Positions 6,447-14,139 of a stretch of DNA of 15,733 nt are shown in pieces. The stretch covers positions 1 through 15,733 of the forward strand of contig JAIOSR010000130.1 in assembly GCA_021107495.1 (NCBI GenBank). The letters are read 5' to 3'. This DNA comes from Desulfobacterales bacterium (GTDB lineage Bacteria > Desulfobacterota > DSM-4660 > Desulfatiglandales > Desulfatiglandaceae). How positions within the stretch are numbered: position 1 is the first letter of the stretch; every line of letters begins with the position of its first letter. The notes below the pieces were generated by a model. It did no database searches and had not been told where the DNA came from. It was given only the letters and a program-made list of their open reading frames with translations. The translations under genes and the position numbers were made by a program.

Positions 6447-7245
6447 CGACGAAAAACAGCCTTTTTTAGGTCATTTAGAAGAATTGCGCAAAAGACTTGT
6501 CCGGTGTGCCATTGCCGTTGGAATAGGTTTTGCCATTGCCTATTTTTTTGCCGAAAGGCTTTTCCAGATATTAGTAGCACCCCTCAAAGCCGTTATGCCG
6601 GAAGGTGATCAACTCATTTTCACAAACCTTCCAGAGATGTTTTTTGCGTATCTCAAGGTGGCCTTTATTACGGGTATCTTAGCTGCGGCCCCGCTTCTCT
6701 TTTATCAACTGTGGATGTTCGTGGCCCCGGGGCTTTACCGAAAAGAAAAAAGATATGCCTTTCCTTTCGTCATATCCTCTACCCTCCTTTTCGTGGGAGG
6801 CGCCCTATTCGGCTACTTTGTGGTCTTTCCTTTTGGTTTCAAATTTTTTATCGGGTTTTCCAATGAATATGTAAAGGCCCTTCCTTCAGTTAAGCAATAT
6901 TTCTCCTTTGCCCTTAAATTGCTTTTTGCTTTCGGGCTTGTGTTTGAACTCCCGGTCGTGATCTTTTTCCTTACAAAAATGAAAATCGTAACCCCGGAGC
7001 TACTCAGAAAAAAACGCAAGTACGCCATACTCCTGACATTTGTTTTAGCCGCCATACTCACACCACCGGATGTAATCACCCAGTGCATGATGGCCGGTCC
7101 CCTGATCATCCTCTATGAAGTAGGCATAATGGTTTCACTGATTGCCCGCAAGAAAAAAGAGAAAGAAGAGGAAGCAAAAAAGGCAGGTGAGGAGACAGAG
7201 GATAAACCGGTGGAGGATGAGACGGTGGAGGATGAGACTCCTTAG
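6439..7245 (+). CDS. tatC: Twin-arginine translocase subunit TatC
   Basis: TatC is the six-helix inner-membrane core of the Tat translocase and recognises twin-arginine signal peptides. The N-terminal HLEELRKRL keeps the conserved Glu (E15). FTNLPEMFFAYLK, the P-loop-like APGLYRKEKR, FELPVV (E170 in the conserved fourth-helix position) and LTPPDVITQ are all present, and six hydrophobic segments can be counted across residues 20-235. The C-terminus extends beyond the last helix with a basic patch (ARKKKEKEEE) and then an acidic tail ending EDETVEDETP. That tail is partly made by a tandem 15-bp duplication (GGTGGAGGATGAGAC at 7209-7223 and 7224-7238). The ATG lies 10 nt after AAGGAG inside the tatB end, so translation is probably coupled. 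Confidence 0.97.
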   Translation: MDSDEKQPFLGHLEELRKRLVRCAIAVGIGFAIAYFFAERLFQILVAPLKAVMPEGDQLIFTNLPEMFFAYLKVAFITGILAAAPLLFYQLWMFVAPGLYRKEKRYAFPFVISSTLLFVGGALFGYFVVFPFGFKFFIGFSNEYVKALPSVKQYFSFALKLLFAFGLVFELPVVIFFLTKMKIVTPELLRKKRKYAILLTFVLAAILTPPDVITQCMMAGPLIILYEVGIMVSLIARKKKEKEEEAKKAGEETEDKPVEDETVEDETP

Positions 7246-7247
7246 GA

Positions 7248-7344
7248 GTAAATATCCGGGTCTGGAGGGCTCGGCCTTGGTTATCCCCAGAGGGGATTTG
7301 CTTTGTTAGAGTTTCATTGACTTGTTGAAGATACAAACATCAAA
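7248..7344. repeat. Composite intergenic element, right copy (flanks tatBC)
   Basis: This is the second copy of the element at 5731-5827, beginning 2 nt after the tatC stop. It repeats the hairpin (CCGGG 7256-7260, CTCGG 7270-7274), the AGA-capped hairpin (7283-7297) and the start of the AT-rich arm. Similarity fades at about 7344, where a different inverted repeat begins. Confidence 0.85.
7283..7306 (+). terminator. Intrinsic terminator candidate after tatC
   Basis: It has the same ATCCCC-AGA-GGGGAT hairpin and T-rich tail (TTGCTTTGTT) as after the alr operon, located about 40 nt past the tatC stop. Confidence 0.55.
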
Positions 7345-7498
7345 CAGGAAAAAGATTAACGTCGAACATCGAACGCTCAACATTGAACGTCGAATGTGGG
7401 TGTCGCTTCGCTTCCTTTTTTTATAAAATTGAAACGCCGAAGGCGTACCATAATTCGACGTTGGACGTTCGATGTTGGACGTTCGTTTTTTGGCCCGG
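7345..7498. repeat. Nested inverted repeat built from 7-nt units
   Basis: The left arm (7358-7399) reads as consecutive 7-nt units of the form AACGTCG, AACATCG, AACGCTC, AACATTG, AACGTCG, then a decayed unit. The right arm (7453-7485) holds the same kind of unit in the opposite orientation, ending GGACGTTCG. The 53-nt centre contains a T-run and a perfect hairpin, ACGCC-GAA-GGCGT (7434-7446). The element sits between the two surviving arms of the AT-rich palindrome, as if inserted into it or replacing its middle. It has no credible reading frame. It resembles a palindromic dispersed element or a miniature mobile element; no terminal direct repeats could be assigned with confidence. Confidence 0.7.
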
Positions 7499-7543
7499 TT
7501 TTGGTCATTGGATATTGGGGTTTGTTTGGAATTTGGTATTTCC
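7499..7543. repeat. Remnant right arm of the AT-rich palindrome
   Basis: TTTTGGTCATTG (7499-7510) followed by GATATTGG and TTTGTTTGGAATTTGGTATTTCC corresponds to the right arm at 5895-5947, with small gaps. Together with 7330-7344 it brackets the 7-nt-unit element. The lipoprotein gene on the minus strand ends just beyond it, at 7571. Confidence 0.65.
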
Positions 7544-7570
7544 AATACTCCGTGAATGAGTACGTCAGAT

Positions 7571-9571
7571 TTAACGGTATACGACCATGCGCCTGCCGGA
7601 AATGGTCAATAGGAACGGTTCCTTCTCCACCTCCCCCTCGGGATCAAAAACAACGTTTCCTGTAAGGCCCGGAAAATCCCGGCACTCAAGGAGGGCATCC
7701 TTAAGTTCCCCCCTTGTCCGAACGCCGTTAACTGCCATCATGTGCTTCAAAAGCCCTATGGTATCATAGCCGGTGGCAGCCAAAATTCCGGGCATAGCGT
7801 CAAAGGTCGCAAAATATTCCTCTGCAAAATCACTGACACAGGAGTCCCCTGTTCTTTCAAAGAAACCGGAAGGAAAAATCGCGCCCTGCACATAATCCCC
7901 GGCAGTTTCTACCAGTTCAGGAGACTGCCATAGGCTTGTACCCATCAACTGGACGTCCAGCACGTCATGATAGACCAACTGCGGTGCAATCATGGCAACT
8001 CTCTGGAAGTTATCCGGTATAAAAATCGCATCAAATTCAATAATGGGTTCAGGTTCCTCCGGATATAAGCTGCTTTCTTCTTCCTCCGGGGGCCGCATCT
8101 CAATAAGCTTACGGACCAGGGAATGTGGCCTCGGATAGTACAGACCAGTCATTTTCTTGATCTGATCACCAAAATCGGTTGTGTTCGGGTCATAAGACTC
8201 CACAGCCGTTACCTTTCCGCCTATCTCCTCCCATCTGTCCCAGAAGAGATTCATAAAAAAACGACCATAGGAATTATCCGGGTACAGGATGGCAAATCTC
8301 TTTATGCCTATTTCAAAAATCTCGGGGTTCAGAAGTCGTTTAACCTCTTTTGAGGGGGTCAAAAAATTACGAAACACCATATCGCCGGTCTCAGGAATTC
8401 CTTCTCTCTGCGTAAGGGTGATTATCGGAATACCCAGGCCTTGGGCCCTTTCTGCCACGGCCACGGTGGTCCTGCTGGAAAGAGGACCAATAATAGCCAT
8501 AACCTTTTCATTATGAACCAGGTCTTCGAGACCTTCTAACGCGAGTTCGGGCTTGCCTTTTGTATCCTTGATCACTAACTCCAGGTCAGGGCCATCTCCC
8601 GTTTCACCAAACATTCCGGTTCCGAGCTGAATTCCATTGAGGACCTCCTCGCCATAAATGCCGAATTGACCGGTCAAAGGCAGCAAACAGCCCACGACTC
8701 CGGGTCTCACGGCCAACTCTTCCTCTGTCCTTTCCAGAAGCTGTCTCCCAAGTTCGAGCCAGGACTGTTCGCGAGTGGATCGCACTAATGCCATGGCCGC
8801 AGTTCTGGCCTTTTCCAGATCATTTTGTTCCAAAAAAAATGTGGCAATCCTGTAATAGATTTCAGGGGCATATTCAGTTCCCGAAGCATATTGTGCCATT
8901 TCCTCAAGCGCCTTCATGCCGCTGATATTTATCAATTCCTTCAATTTATATTTGAGTTCAATTTCTATTTCAAAAGCACCACTCCATGTCTCTTTTGCCT
9001 TGAGCCACCAGTTAAAGGCCTGAACATTGTTACCAAGGGCATTGAAATCATCGCCCAATAGCACCAGAAGATCTCCCATCAATGGATCCTCGCGGTATTT
9101 TTCAAGCCATCTAAAAGACTCGTCCACAGAACGCCGGTACTCTTTCAAGAGATACAGGAGTCTTGCGGTCTCATATCGCACAGAGGATAACCCGGCATAA
9201 GCAGGATATTTCCCGGCAATTCTTTTGTAAAAATTCAGGGCCTTTTTAAATTGCCCTTTTTTTGAATATACACCCGCCATCCGGTCAAGCGCTAATACTA
9301 CATTTTCATGGCCCGGGTATTTCTCAACATAATCACCATACGCCTCTAATGCCCTGTCAAACTCCCCCCTCTGACGAAATTTCTCAGCCAGGGCAAACTG
9401 CTCCGCCGACGCATCCTCTACAACCCCCTTTTTAACCGGAATAATTGCCTGGCAGCCAGAAATAAAAAAGGCCATCCCCATTATCAATACGGGAACAGCC
9501 TTGTTCCAACGGCAATATTTTTTAAGAGACCCGGGAAAAGATATCTTACTCAATAATGAAATACCCTCCAT
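7571..9571 (-). CDS. Lipoprotein with TPR-like and periplasmic-binding-protein domains (LpoA/LppC-like)
   Basis: This 666-residue protein starts with a basic region and hydrophobic stretch ending in the lipobox ISGC (Cys40), so it should be a lipoprotein. Residues 55-285 form alpha-helical, TPR-like repeats (AEKFRQRGEFDRALEAYGDYVEKYPG; VYSKKGQFKKALNFYKRIAGKYP). From about residue 290 a type I periplasmic-binding fold of the Leu/Ile/Val-binding kind follows (GVVGCLLPLTGQFGIYGEEVLNGIQLG; AIIGPLSSRTTVAVAERAQGLGIPIITLTQ). This order is that of LpoA-like activators of penicillin-binding proteins; an ABC-transporter receptor is the alternative. The ATG lacks a ribosome binding site, and a TTG six codons later (9553) is preceded by GGAGGG, so the true start may be there. 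The gene lies 152 nt after dnaK on the same strand; that gap holds a small CTCTT/AAGAG hairpin with no T-run. Confidence 0.85.
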   Translation of the reverse strand: MEGISLLSKISFPGSLKKYCRWNKAVPVLIMGMAFFISGCQAIIPVKKGVVEDASAEQFALAEKFRQRGEFDRALEAYGDYVEKYPGHENVVLALDRMAGVYSKKGQFKKALNFYKRIAGKYPAYAGLSSVRYETARLLYLLKEYRRSVDESFRWLEKYREDPLMGDLLVLLGDDFNALGNNVQAFNWWLKAKETWSGAFEIEIELKYKLKELINISGMKALEEMAQYASGTEYAPEIYYRIATFFLEQNDLEKARTAAMALVRSTREQSWLELGRQLLERTEEELAVRPGVVGCLLPLTGQFGIYGEEVLNGIQLGTGMFGETGDGPDLELVIKDTKGKPELALEGLEDLVHNEKVMAIIGPLSSRTTVAVAERAQGLGIPIITLTQREGIPETGDMVFRNFLTPSKEVKRLLNPEIFEIGIKRFAILYPDNSYGRFFMNLFWDRWEEIGGKVTAVESYDPNTTDFGDQIKKMTGLYYPRPHSLVRKLIEMRPPEEEESSLYPEEPEPIIEFDAIFIPDNFQRVAMIAPQLVYHDVLDVQLMGTSLWQSPELVETAGDYVQGAIFPSGFFERTGDSCVSDFAEEYFATFDAMPGILAATGYDTIGLLKHMMAVNGVRTRGELKDALLECRDFPGLTGNVVFDPEGEVEKEPFLLTISGRRMVVYR

Positions 9572-9723
9572 AAGTTCTCAATAAATCATCGATAAAGCGT
9601 AATAGTTCAATAAAAAGCAGAGGTAGTCCGTACTATGGCGGGGCACGCGGAACTCTTTTCAAAGAGGCACATTTTTATCGCTACAACGCATCTTTAACGC
9701 CCCAAATAAAGAACAGATCAGCA

Positions 9724-11634
9724 TCACTTCTTAACTTCTTCGAAATCGGCATCCACGACCTCGTCATCCTGTGAAGCCCCGGCGGCCGATTCAGCGCCGG
9801 GTGCGGCTCCGTCCTGGGCCTGCTGCTGGCTGGCCTGGGCATACATTGCCTCTGCCAACTTGTGGGATGCCTGTGTCAATTCTTCGGTCAATTTTTTTAT
9901 TTCCTCTGCATTATCCCCTTCCATGGCCTTTTTCAGATTTTCAATGGCCTGGTCGATGTTCGCTTTTGTTGCATCATCTACCTTGTCTCCTGCCTCCTTA
10001 ACGGCTTTCTCCGTTGAATAGATCAAGGAATCTGCCATATTGCGCGCATCGATGAGTTCCCTTTTCTTCTTGTCTTCATCGGCGTGCATTTCCGCCTCTT
10101 TGACAAGGTTTTCAATCTCCTCCTCGCTCAGACCGCTTGATGCCGTAATCTTTATGGATTGCTCCTTTCCCGTCCCCATATCTTTGGCAGAAACATTGAC
10201 TATCCCATTGGCATCAATATCAAAGGTTACTTCAATTTGAGGCATACCTCGCGGAGCAGGAGGAATACCCACCAACTGGAATCTTCCGAGTGTCTTGTTG
10301 TAACCGGCCATTTCCCGTTCTCCCTGCAGCACGTGAATCTCAACAGCAGGTTGGTTGTCCGCGGCCGTTGAAAAAACCTGACTCTTCTTGGTGGGAATGG
10401 TTGTGTTCTTTTCGATCAACCTGGTAAAGACTCCACCCAAGGTTTCTATACCCAATGATAACGGGGTCACATCCAGGAGGAGGACGTCCTTGACATCCCC
10501 TTTTAAAACGCCGCCCTGAATGGCTGCACCGACGGCCACCACTTCATCGGGATTAACACCTTTGTTCGGCTCCTTGCCAAATATCTCTTTCACCTTTTCC
10601 TGTACCTTCGGCATCCGGGTCATCCCGCCAACGAGAATTACCTCATCAATCTCATTGGCTTTAAGACCTGCATCATTGATCGCCGCATTGCAGGGACCCA
10701 CGACCTTCCCCACCAGGTCATCCACTAATGCCTCTAACTTGGAGCGGGTCAATTTAATGTTCAGGTGTTTGGGACCACTGGCATCTGCCGTGACAAATGG
10801 AAGATTGACGTCCGTCTCCATGGAACCTGACAGCTCGATCTTGGCCTTCTCAGCACCCTCTTTCAGCCTCTGAAGTGCCATTTTGTCATTACGGAGATCA
10901 ATGCCCTGGTCTTTCTTAAATTCATCGGCCAGATATTCAACAATCCGGAGGTCAAAGTCTTCCCCGCCTAAGTGGGTATCCCCGTGTGTTGATTTGACCT
11001 CAAAGACCCCTTCACCAATTTCCAGGACTGATATGTCAAAGGTGCCGCCACCCAGGTCAAATACAGCAATCTTTCGGTCTCCCTTTTTGTCCATACCAAA
11101 GGCAAGGGATGCGGCCGTAGGCTCATTAATTATCCTCTCGACAGTCAATCCGGCTATACGCCCTGCATCTTTAGTGGCCTGCCTCTGGCTGTCGTTGAAA
11201 TACGCCGGGACCGTAATCACGGCCTCCGTTATCTTCTCTCCCAAATAGTCTTCTGCCGTCTCCTTCATCTTGGTGAGTATCATGGCAGAAATCTCCGCCG
11301 GACTGTAATCCTTGCCCCTCACGGAAAGATGGGCGTCCCCATTGGATGCCTTGCTGATCTTATAGGGGAGGACATTAACATCATTTTGCACCTCGGCCGA
11401 ATCAAATTTTCGACCGATCAACCTTTTGACAGCAAAAACCGTATTCTCGGGGTTGGTCACTGCCTGCCTCTTAGCGGTCTGTCCCACCAACCTCTCCCCG
11501 CTGTCAGTGAAAGCGACCACGGACGGTGTAGTCCTGCTTCCCTCCTGATTGGCAATCACTACCGGATCGCTCCCCTCCATGACGGCAACACATGAATTAG
11601 TTGTCCCGAGATCAATGCCTATTAATTTTCCCAT
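9724..11634 (-). CDS. dnaK: Molecular chaperone DnaK (Hsp70)
   Basis: DnaK is the ATP-dependent chaperone of the cytoplasm, working with DnaJ and the exchange factor GrpE. The N-terminal ATPase shows GKLIGIDLGTTNSCVAVMEG, the IINEPTAASLAFG stretch, DLGGGTFDISVLEIG and ILVGGMTRMPKVQ; the substrate-binding part begins at LLDVTPLSLGIETLGG. The C-terminus has a Gln/Ala/Gly-rich linker and the typical acidic end VVDADFEEVKK. Length is 636 residues. A GTG directly precedes the ATG in frame, but AAGGAGG is 7 nt before the ATG and only 4 nt before the GTG, so the ATG at 11634 is chosen. It lies 71 nt downstream of grpE. No dnaJ follows; the next gene is the LpoA-like lipoprotein. Confidence 0.99.
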   Translation of the reverse strand: MGKLIGIDLGTTNSCVAVMEGSDPVVIANQEGSRTTPSVVAFTDSGERLVGQTAKRQAVTNPENTVFAVKRLIGRKFDSAEVQNDVNVLPYKISKASNGDAHLSVRGKDYSPAEISAMILTKMKETAEDYLGEKITEAVITVPAYFNDSQRQATKDAGRIAGLTVERIINEPTAASLAFGMDKKGDRKIAVFDLGGGTFDISVLEIGEGVFEVKSTHGDTHLGGEDFDLRIVEYLADEFKKDQGIDLRNDKMALQRLKEGAEKAKIELSGSMETDVNLPFVTADASGPKHLNIKLTRSKLEALVDDLVGKVVGPCNAAINDAGLKANEIDEVILVGGMTRMPKVQEKVKEIFGKEPNKGVNPDEVVAVGAAIQGGVLKGDVKDVLLLDVTPLSLGIETLGGVFTRLIEKNTTIPTKKSQVFSTAADNQPAVEIHVLQGEREMAGYNKTLGRFQLVGIPPAPRGMPQIEVTFDIDANGIVNVSAKDMGTGKEQSIKITASSGLSEEEIENLVKEAEMHADEDKKKRELIDARNMADSLIYSTEKAVKEAGDKVDDATKANIDQAIENLKKAMEGDNAEEIKKLTEELTQASHKLAEAMYAQASQQQAQDGAAPGAESAAGASQDDEVVDADFEEVKK

Positions 11635-11705
11635 CACTTTTCCTCCTTAACTCCACAAATCTTTTTTTTATAATCCTTAAAGGCCCGGTAATGGCCGTTA
11701 TCTGT

Positions 11706-12299
11706 CTAACCGACGTTTTTGCTCACAATAACCATGGCAGGCCGGATCAGCCTCTTGTTGAGATAATATCCCTTCTGAAGCTCCTGAAGTACTGTTTTTG
11801 ATTCCACACTGTCATCTTCCCGCTCTGAAATGGCCTCATGGCAATTGGGGTCAAAGGGCTCACCCACTGCCTTAACCTCTTCCAGTCCCGACTTTTCCAG
11901 GGTATTTTTCAGCCCTTTCAATGTAAGTTCCACTCCTTCTGCAAGGGAATCGGGCGAATCTTCACTCCGTGAATGAGAAATGGCCTTTTCCAGGTTGTCC
12001 ATGACAGGCAGCAACTGCTTTACCAGGGATTCATTCGAAAATTTTATCAGGTCCTGCTTCTCTTTCTGGAACCTTTTTTTCATATTATCCATTTCCGCCT
12101 GTGAGCGGACATAAAGATCATAGTTCTCCTCAACTGACTCCTGGACTTGTTCAATTTTATCAAGCAATTGTGCCTTAGTCATCTTCTCAACGGGGATCTC
12201 TTTCTTCTCACTATTTGGGGATTCATCGCCCTGTTTGGGATTTTCCTCCCTTTCCCCTGTATCATCGTCGATCTTTATCTTTATCGATTCCTCTTCCAT
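11706..12299 (-). CDS. grpE: Nucleotide exchange factor GrpE
   Basis: GrpE is the dimeric exchange factor that releases ADP from DnaK. The first 60 or so residues are acidic and disordered, followed by the long dimerisation helix (KAQLLDKIEQVQESVEENYDLYVRSQAEMDNMKKRFQKE) and the C-terminal beta domain (GEPFDPNCHEAIS, LQKGYYLNKRLIRPAMVIVSK). The ATG at 12299 gives 197 residues beginning MEEESIKIK. An in-frame GTG at 12317 would add six residues. Neither start has a strong ribosome binding site, so the choice is tentative. It is the first gene of grpE-dnaK. The HrcA repressor gene often found before grpE is absent here. Confidence 0.97.
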   Translation of the reverse strand: MEEESIKIKIDDDTGEREENPKQGDESPNSEKKEIPVEKMTKAQLLDKIEQVQESVEENYDLYVRSQAEMDNMKKRFQKEKQDLIKFSNESLVKQLLPVMDNLEKAISHSRSEDSPDSLAEGVELTLKGLKNTLEKSGLEEVKAVGEPFDPNCHEAISEREDDSVESKTVLQELQKGYYLNKRLIRPAMVIVSKNVG

Positions 12300-12372
12300 C
12301 ACGCTTATCCCAATCACACTTTACATTAATACCATAAATACCGTTTTTATACGTTCCCGGACTTCAACGAGA

Positions 12373-12400
12373 AATCTAAGCATCGGAAGGGCTTTGTCAA
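12373..12400 (-). promoter_or_regulatory. Candidate promoter for grpE-dnaK
   Basis: On the minus strand a perfect TTGACA (12400-12395) is followed after 16 nt by TAGATT (12378-12373; 4 of 6 consensus bases), giving a leader of about 65 nt before the grpE ATG. No CIRCE inverted repeat and no clear sigma32 -10 (CCCCAT-type) were found. The surrounding gap (12318-12542) otherwise contains a GC hairpin, CCCC-GGC-GGGG (12473-12483), with no T-run. Confidence 0.45.
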
Positions 12401-12542
12401 GGCATACTCAGGTAAGTTTTTTAAGGGGTCCGGGACAAGGATAAGGGTAATTATGAACGGTCCACAATCCAACCCCGGCGGGGCTGCGCACAGACAATTT
12501 CAGCGCACTCTGACGCTTTTTAGCCGGCACGGATCTTGAACT

Positions 12543-13151
12543 TTAGGGCATAATTTTCCGCAATGCGTTGACGAGCTCAGGGGCATAAGCTCTGGTGAGA
12601 CGACTCGTTTCCGCATCATTGGATCCGGTGGGTTTGATATAAAGGCCGTCCGCTCCGGCCTTGAACATGTCCACAGCATCACTGATCATGGATTTTCTGG
12701 TATAGAAAACCGCCGGTACACCAGGATAATGCTCCCTTGCCTGGCGAAGGTTAAATAGTCCGTACTTCCTGTTTTGGCCGACCCGGTTGCAGGCATCTTC
12801 GAACAAGGACCGCCAGCTATCTACCATGGCAAAAAGCCTTTTCAAATACTCGTTGATCACGTCTCCATTAAAATCATCCAGTCCCTCATAAACATGATCC
12901 AGTGTCGGAAAACCGGCTATTTTCTTTTCGAGTTCTTCTCTTGGCGTAATATAAGGCGCACGTACATCCTCATCCTTTCCCCACAGGTCAAGCAGGAAAA
13001 GACCGGGGGCTCTCGTCCCCAATATATTCCTGACTTCCTCAAAGGTGTGGGCCTGAATGAATTCCATTTCAGGGTCACAGGGCGCAATTTCATTTCGCAC
13101 AAGATCATGCTCGAACTTTGAGTCATCTATAAAACAGATAATCCGTTTCAT
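12543..13151 (-). CDS. Stand-alone receiver-domain protein with a large internal insertion
   Basis: The 202-residue protein reads as a CheY-like receiver with no output domain. The acidic pair D9-D10 (ICFIDD), the phosphoacceptor D55 (LFLLDLWG), the switch Thr151 (VFYTRKS) and Lys173 (YIKPTG) are all present. The spacing from Thr151 to Lys173 is 22 residues as in CheY, but 96 residues separate D55 from Thr151 where about 30 are usual. The extra region (about 60-130) is mostly charged and helical (REELEKKIAG; NEYLKRLFAMVDSWRSLFEDA). It should be phosphorylatable, but its partner kinase and output are unknown. GGAGGA lies 9 nt before the ATG. It starts 16 nt after the purC stop, so it is probably co-transcribed with it. 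Confidence 0.8.
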   Translation of the reverse strand: MKRIICFIDDSKFEHDLVRNEIAPCDPEMEFIQAHTFEEVRNILGTRAPGLFLLDLWGKDEDVRAPYITPREELEKKIAGFPTLDHVYEGLDDFNGDVINEYLKRLFAMVDSWRSLFEDACNRVGQNRKYGLFNLRQAREHYPGVPAVFYTRKSMISDAVDMFKAGADGLYIKPTGSNDAETSRLTRAYAPELVNALRKIMP

Positions 13152-13167
13152 CCGGTCCGCTCCTCCG

Positions 13168-14067
13168 TCATCCTTCCAGCCCGCTCCCGGTAAATCTTTC
13201 TAATGCCTCTAAATATTTGTCCCTCGTCTTATCAATTATGTCGGCAGGCAATTTTGGCGGGGGCGGTTTCTTCGGCCAGTTGATCTCTATGAGATAATCC
13301 CTCAAAAACTGTTTATCAAAACTCTTTTGAGGACCACCGGGGTTATACGAATCCATTGGCCAGAATCTCGATGAATCCGGTGTCAGGACCTCATCGATCA
13401 GTATCAACCGGTCATCAATGATGCCAAACTCAAACTTCGTATCAGCTACAATAATTCCTTTTTCGGAAGCAAAATCACGACCGAATTCATAGATCTTGAG
13501 GCTGATCCGCCGGACCTCGTTCGCGAGTTCTTTTCCAATAGTGTCCACGGCCATTTCAAAGGCAATGTTTTCATCATGCATACCGTCCTCAGCTTTGGTG
13601 GAAGGCGTGAAAATAGGTTCAGACAGCTTTTCAGACTCTCGAAGACCTTTCGGAAGAGAAATGCCACACACGCTACCCTTTGACAAATATTCCTGCCAGC
13701 CCGACCCGGACAAATATCCCCTGACGATACATTCCACAGGTAATGGCTTCGCTTTTTTGACAAGCATGCTCCGCCCTCTAAGCTCATTAAAATATTTTCG
13801 ACAGATATCAGGGTACTCTAAAGGATCACTGCTCACCAAATGGTTTTCCACTATCGCTTCCAGTTTATCGAACCAGAAAAGAGAAATATTTGTGAGGATC
13901 TTGCCCTTGTCGGGGATAGGGTCATCCATGACAACATCAAAGGCCGACATTCGATCACTTGCCACAATCAAGAGCCTGTCATCAATCTCATAAACGTCTC
14001 TTACCTTTCCCCGTTTTACAAGCTCAAGACCTTCAAAATCACTCTTTTTTAAGACACCTGAATCCAT
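13168..14067 (-). CDS. purC: Phosphoribosylaminoimidazole-succinocarboxamide synthase (SAICAR synthetase)
   Basis: PurC joins CAIR and aspartate using ATP in de novo purine synthesis, in the cytoplasm. The 299-residue product is of the long bacterial/yeast-like type. Motifs include KRGKVRDVYE, ASDRMSAFDVVMDDPIPDKG, CIVRGYLSGSGWQEY, PIFTPSTKAEDGMHDENI and the nucleotide-site end ADTKFEFGI with LIDEVLTPDSSRFW. GGGAG lies 7 nt before the ATG. It follows the lytic transglycosylase by 72 nt, with only a weak hairpin (ACCC/GGGT, 14125-14139) between, and precedes the receiver gene by 16 nt. Confidence 0.98.
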   Translation of the reverse strand: MDSGVLKKSDFEGLELVKRGKVRDVYEIDDRLLIVASDRMSAFDVVMDDPIPDKGKILTNISLFWFDKLEAIVENHLVSSDPLEYPDICRKYFNELRGRSMLVKKAKPLPVECIVRGYLSGSGWQEYLSKGSVCGISLPKGLRESEKLSEPIFTPSTKAEDGMHDENIAFEMAVDTIGKELANEVRRISLKIYEFGRDFASEKGIIVADTKFEFGIIDDRLILIDEVLTPDSSRFWPMDSYNPGGPQKSFDKQFLRDYLIEINWPKKPPPPKLPADIIDKTRDKYLEALERFTGSGLEG

Positions 14068-14139
14068 AGTCTGTCTCCCTGAAATTTGTGTTCATGTCTA
14101 AACATCAAGTTACATGCAATGATTACCCTAACGTTGGGT

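Noticed and set aside
7358..7485. Possible CRISPR array
   Set aside because: The repeated unit is only 7 nt, has no spacers and forms opposed arms; no cas gene is present.
5731..7543. tatBC as part of a transposon or insertion sequence
   Set aside because: The flanking elements are direct repeats with hairpins, but there is no transposase, no terminal inverted repeats of IS type and no target duplication that I can define.
9771..11595. Several plus-strand open frames of 60-120 codons opposite dnaK
   Set aside because: They are complements of a strongly conserved dnaK gene with no independent protein family or ribosome binding site.
12318..12542. CIRCE element or sigma32 promoter before grpE
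   Set aside because: No TTAGCACTC-N9-GAGTGCTAA repeat and no CCCCAT-type -10 at the right spacing; GCGCAC occurs twice (12486-12508) but in direct orientation.
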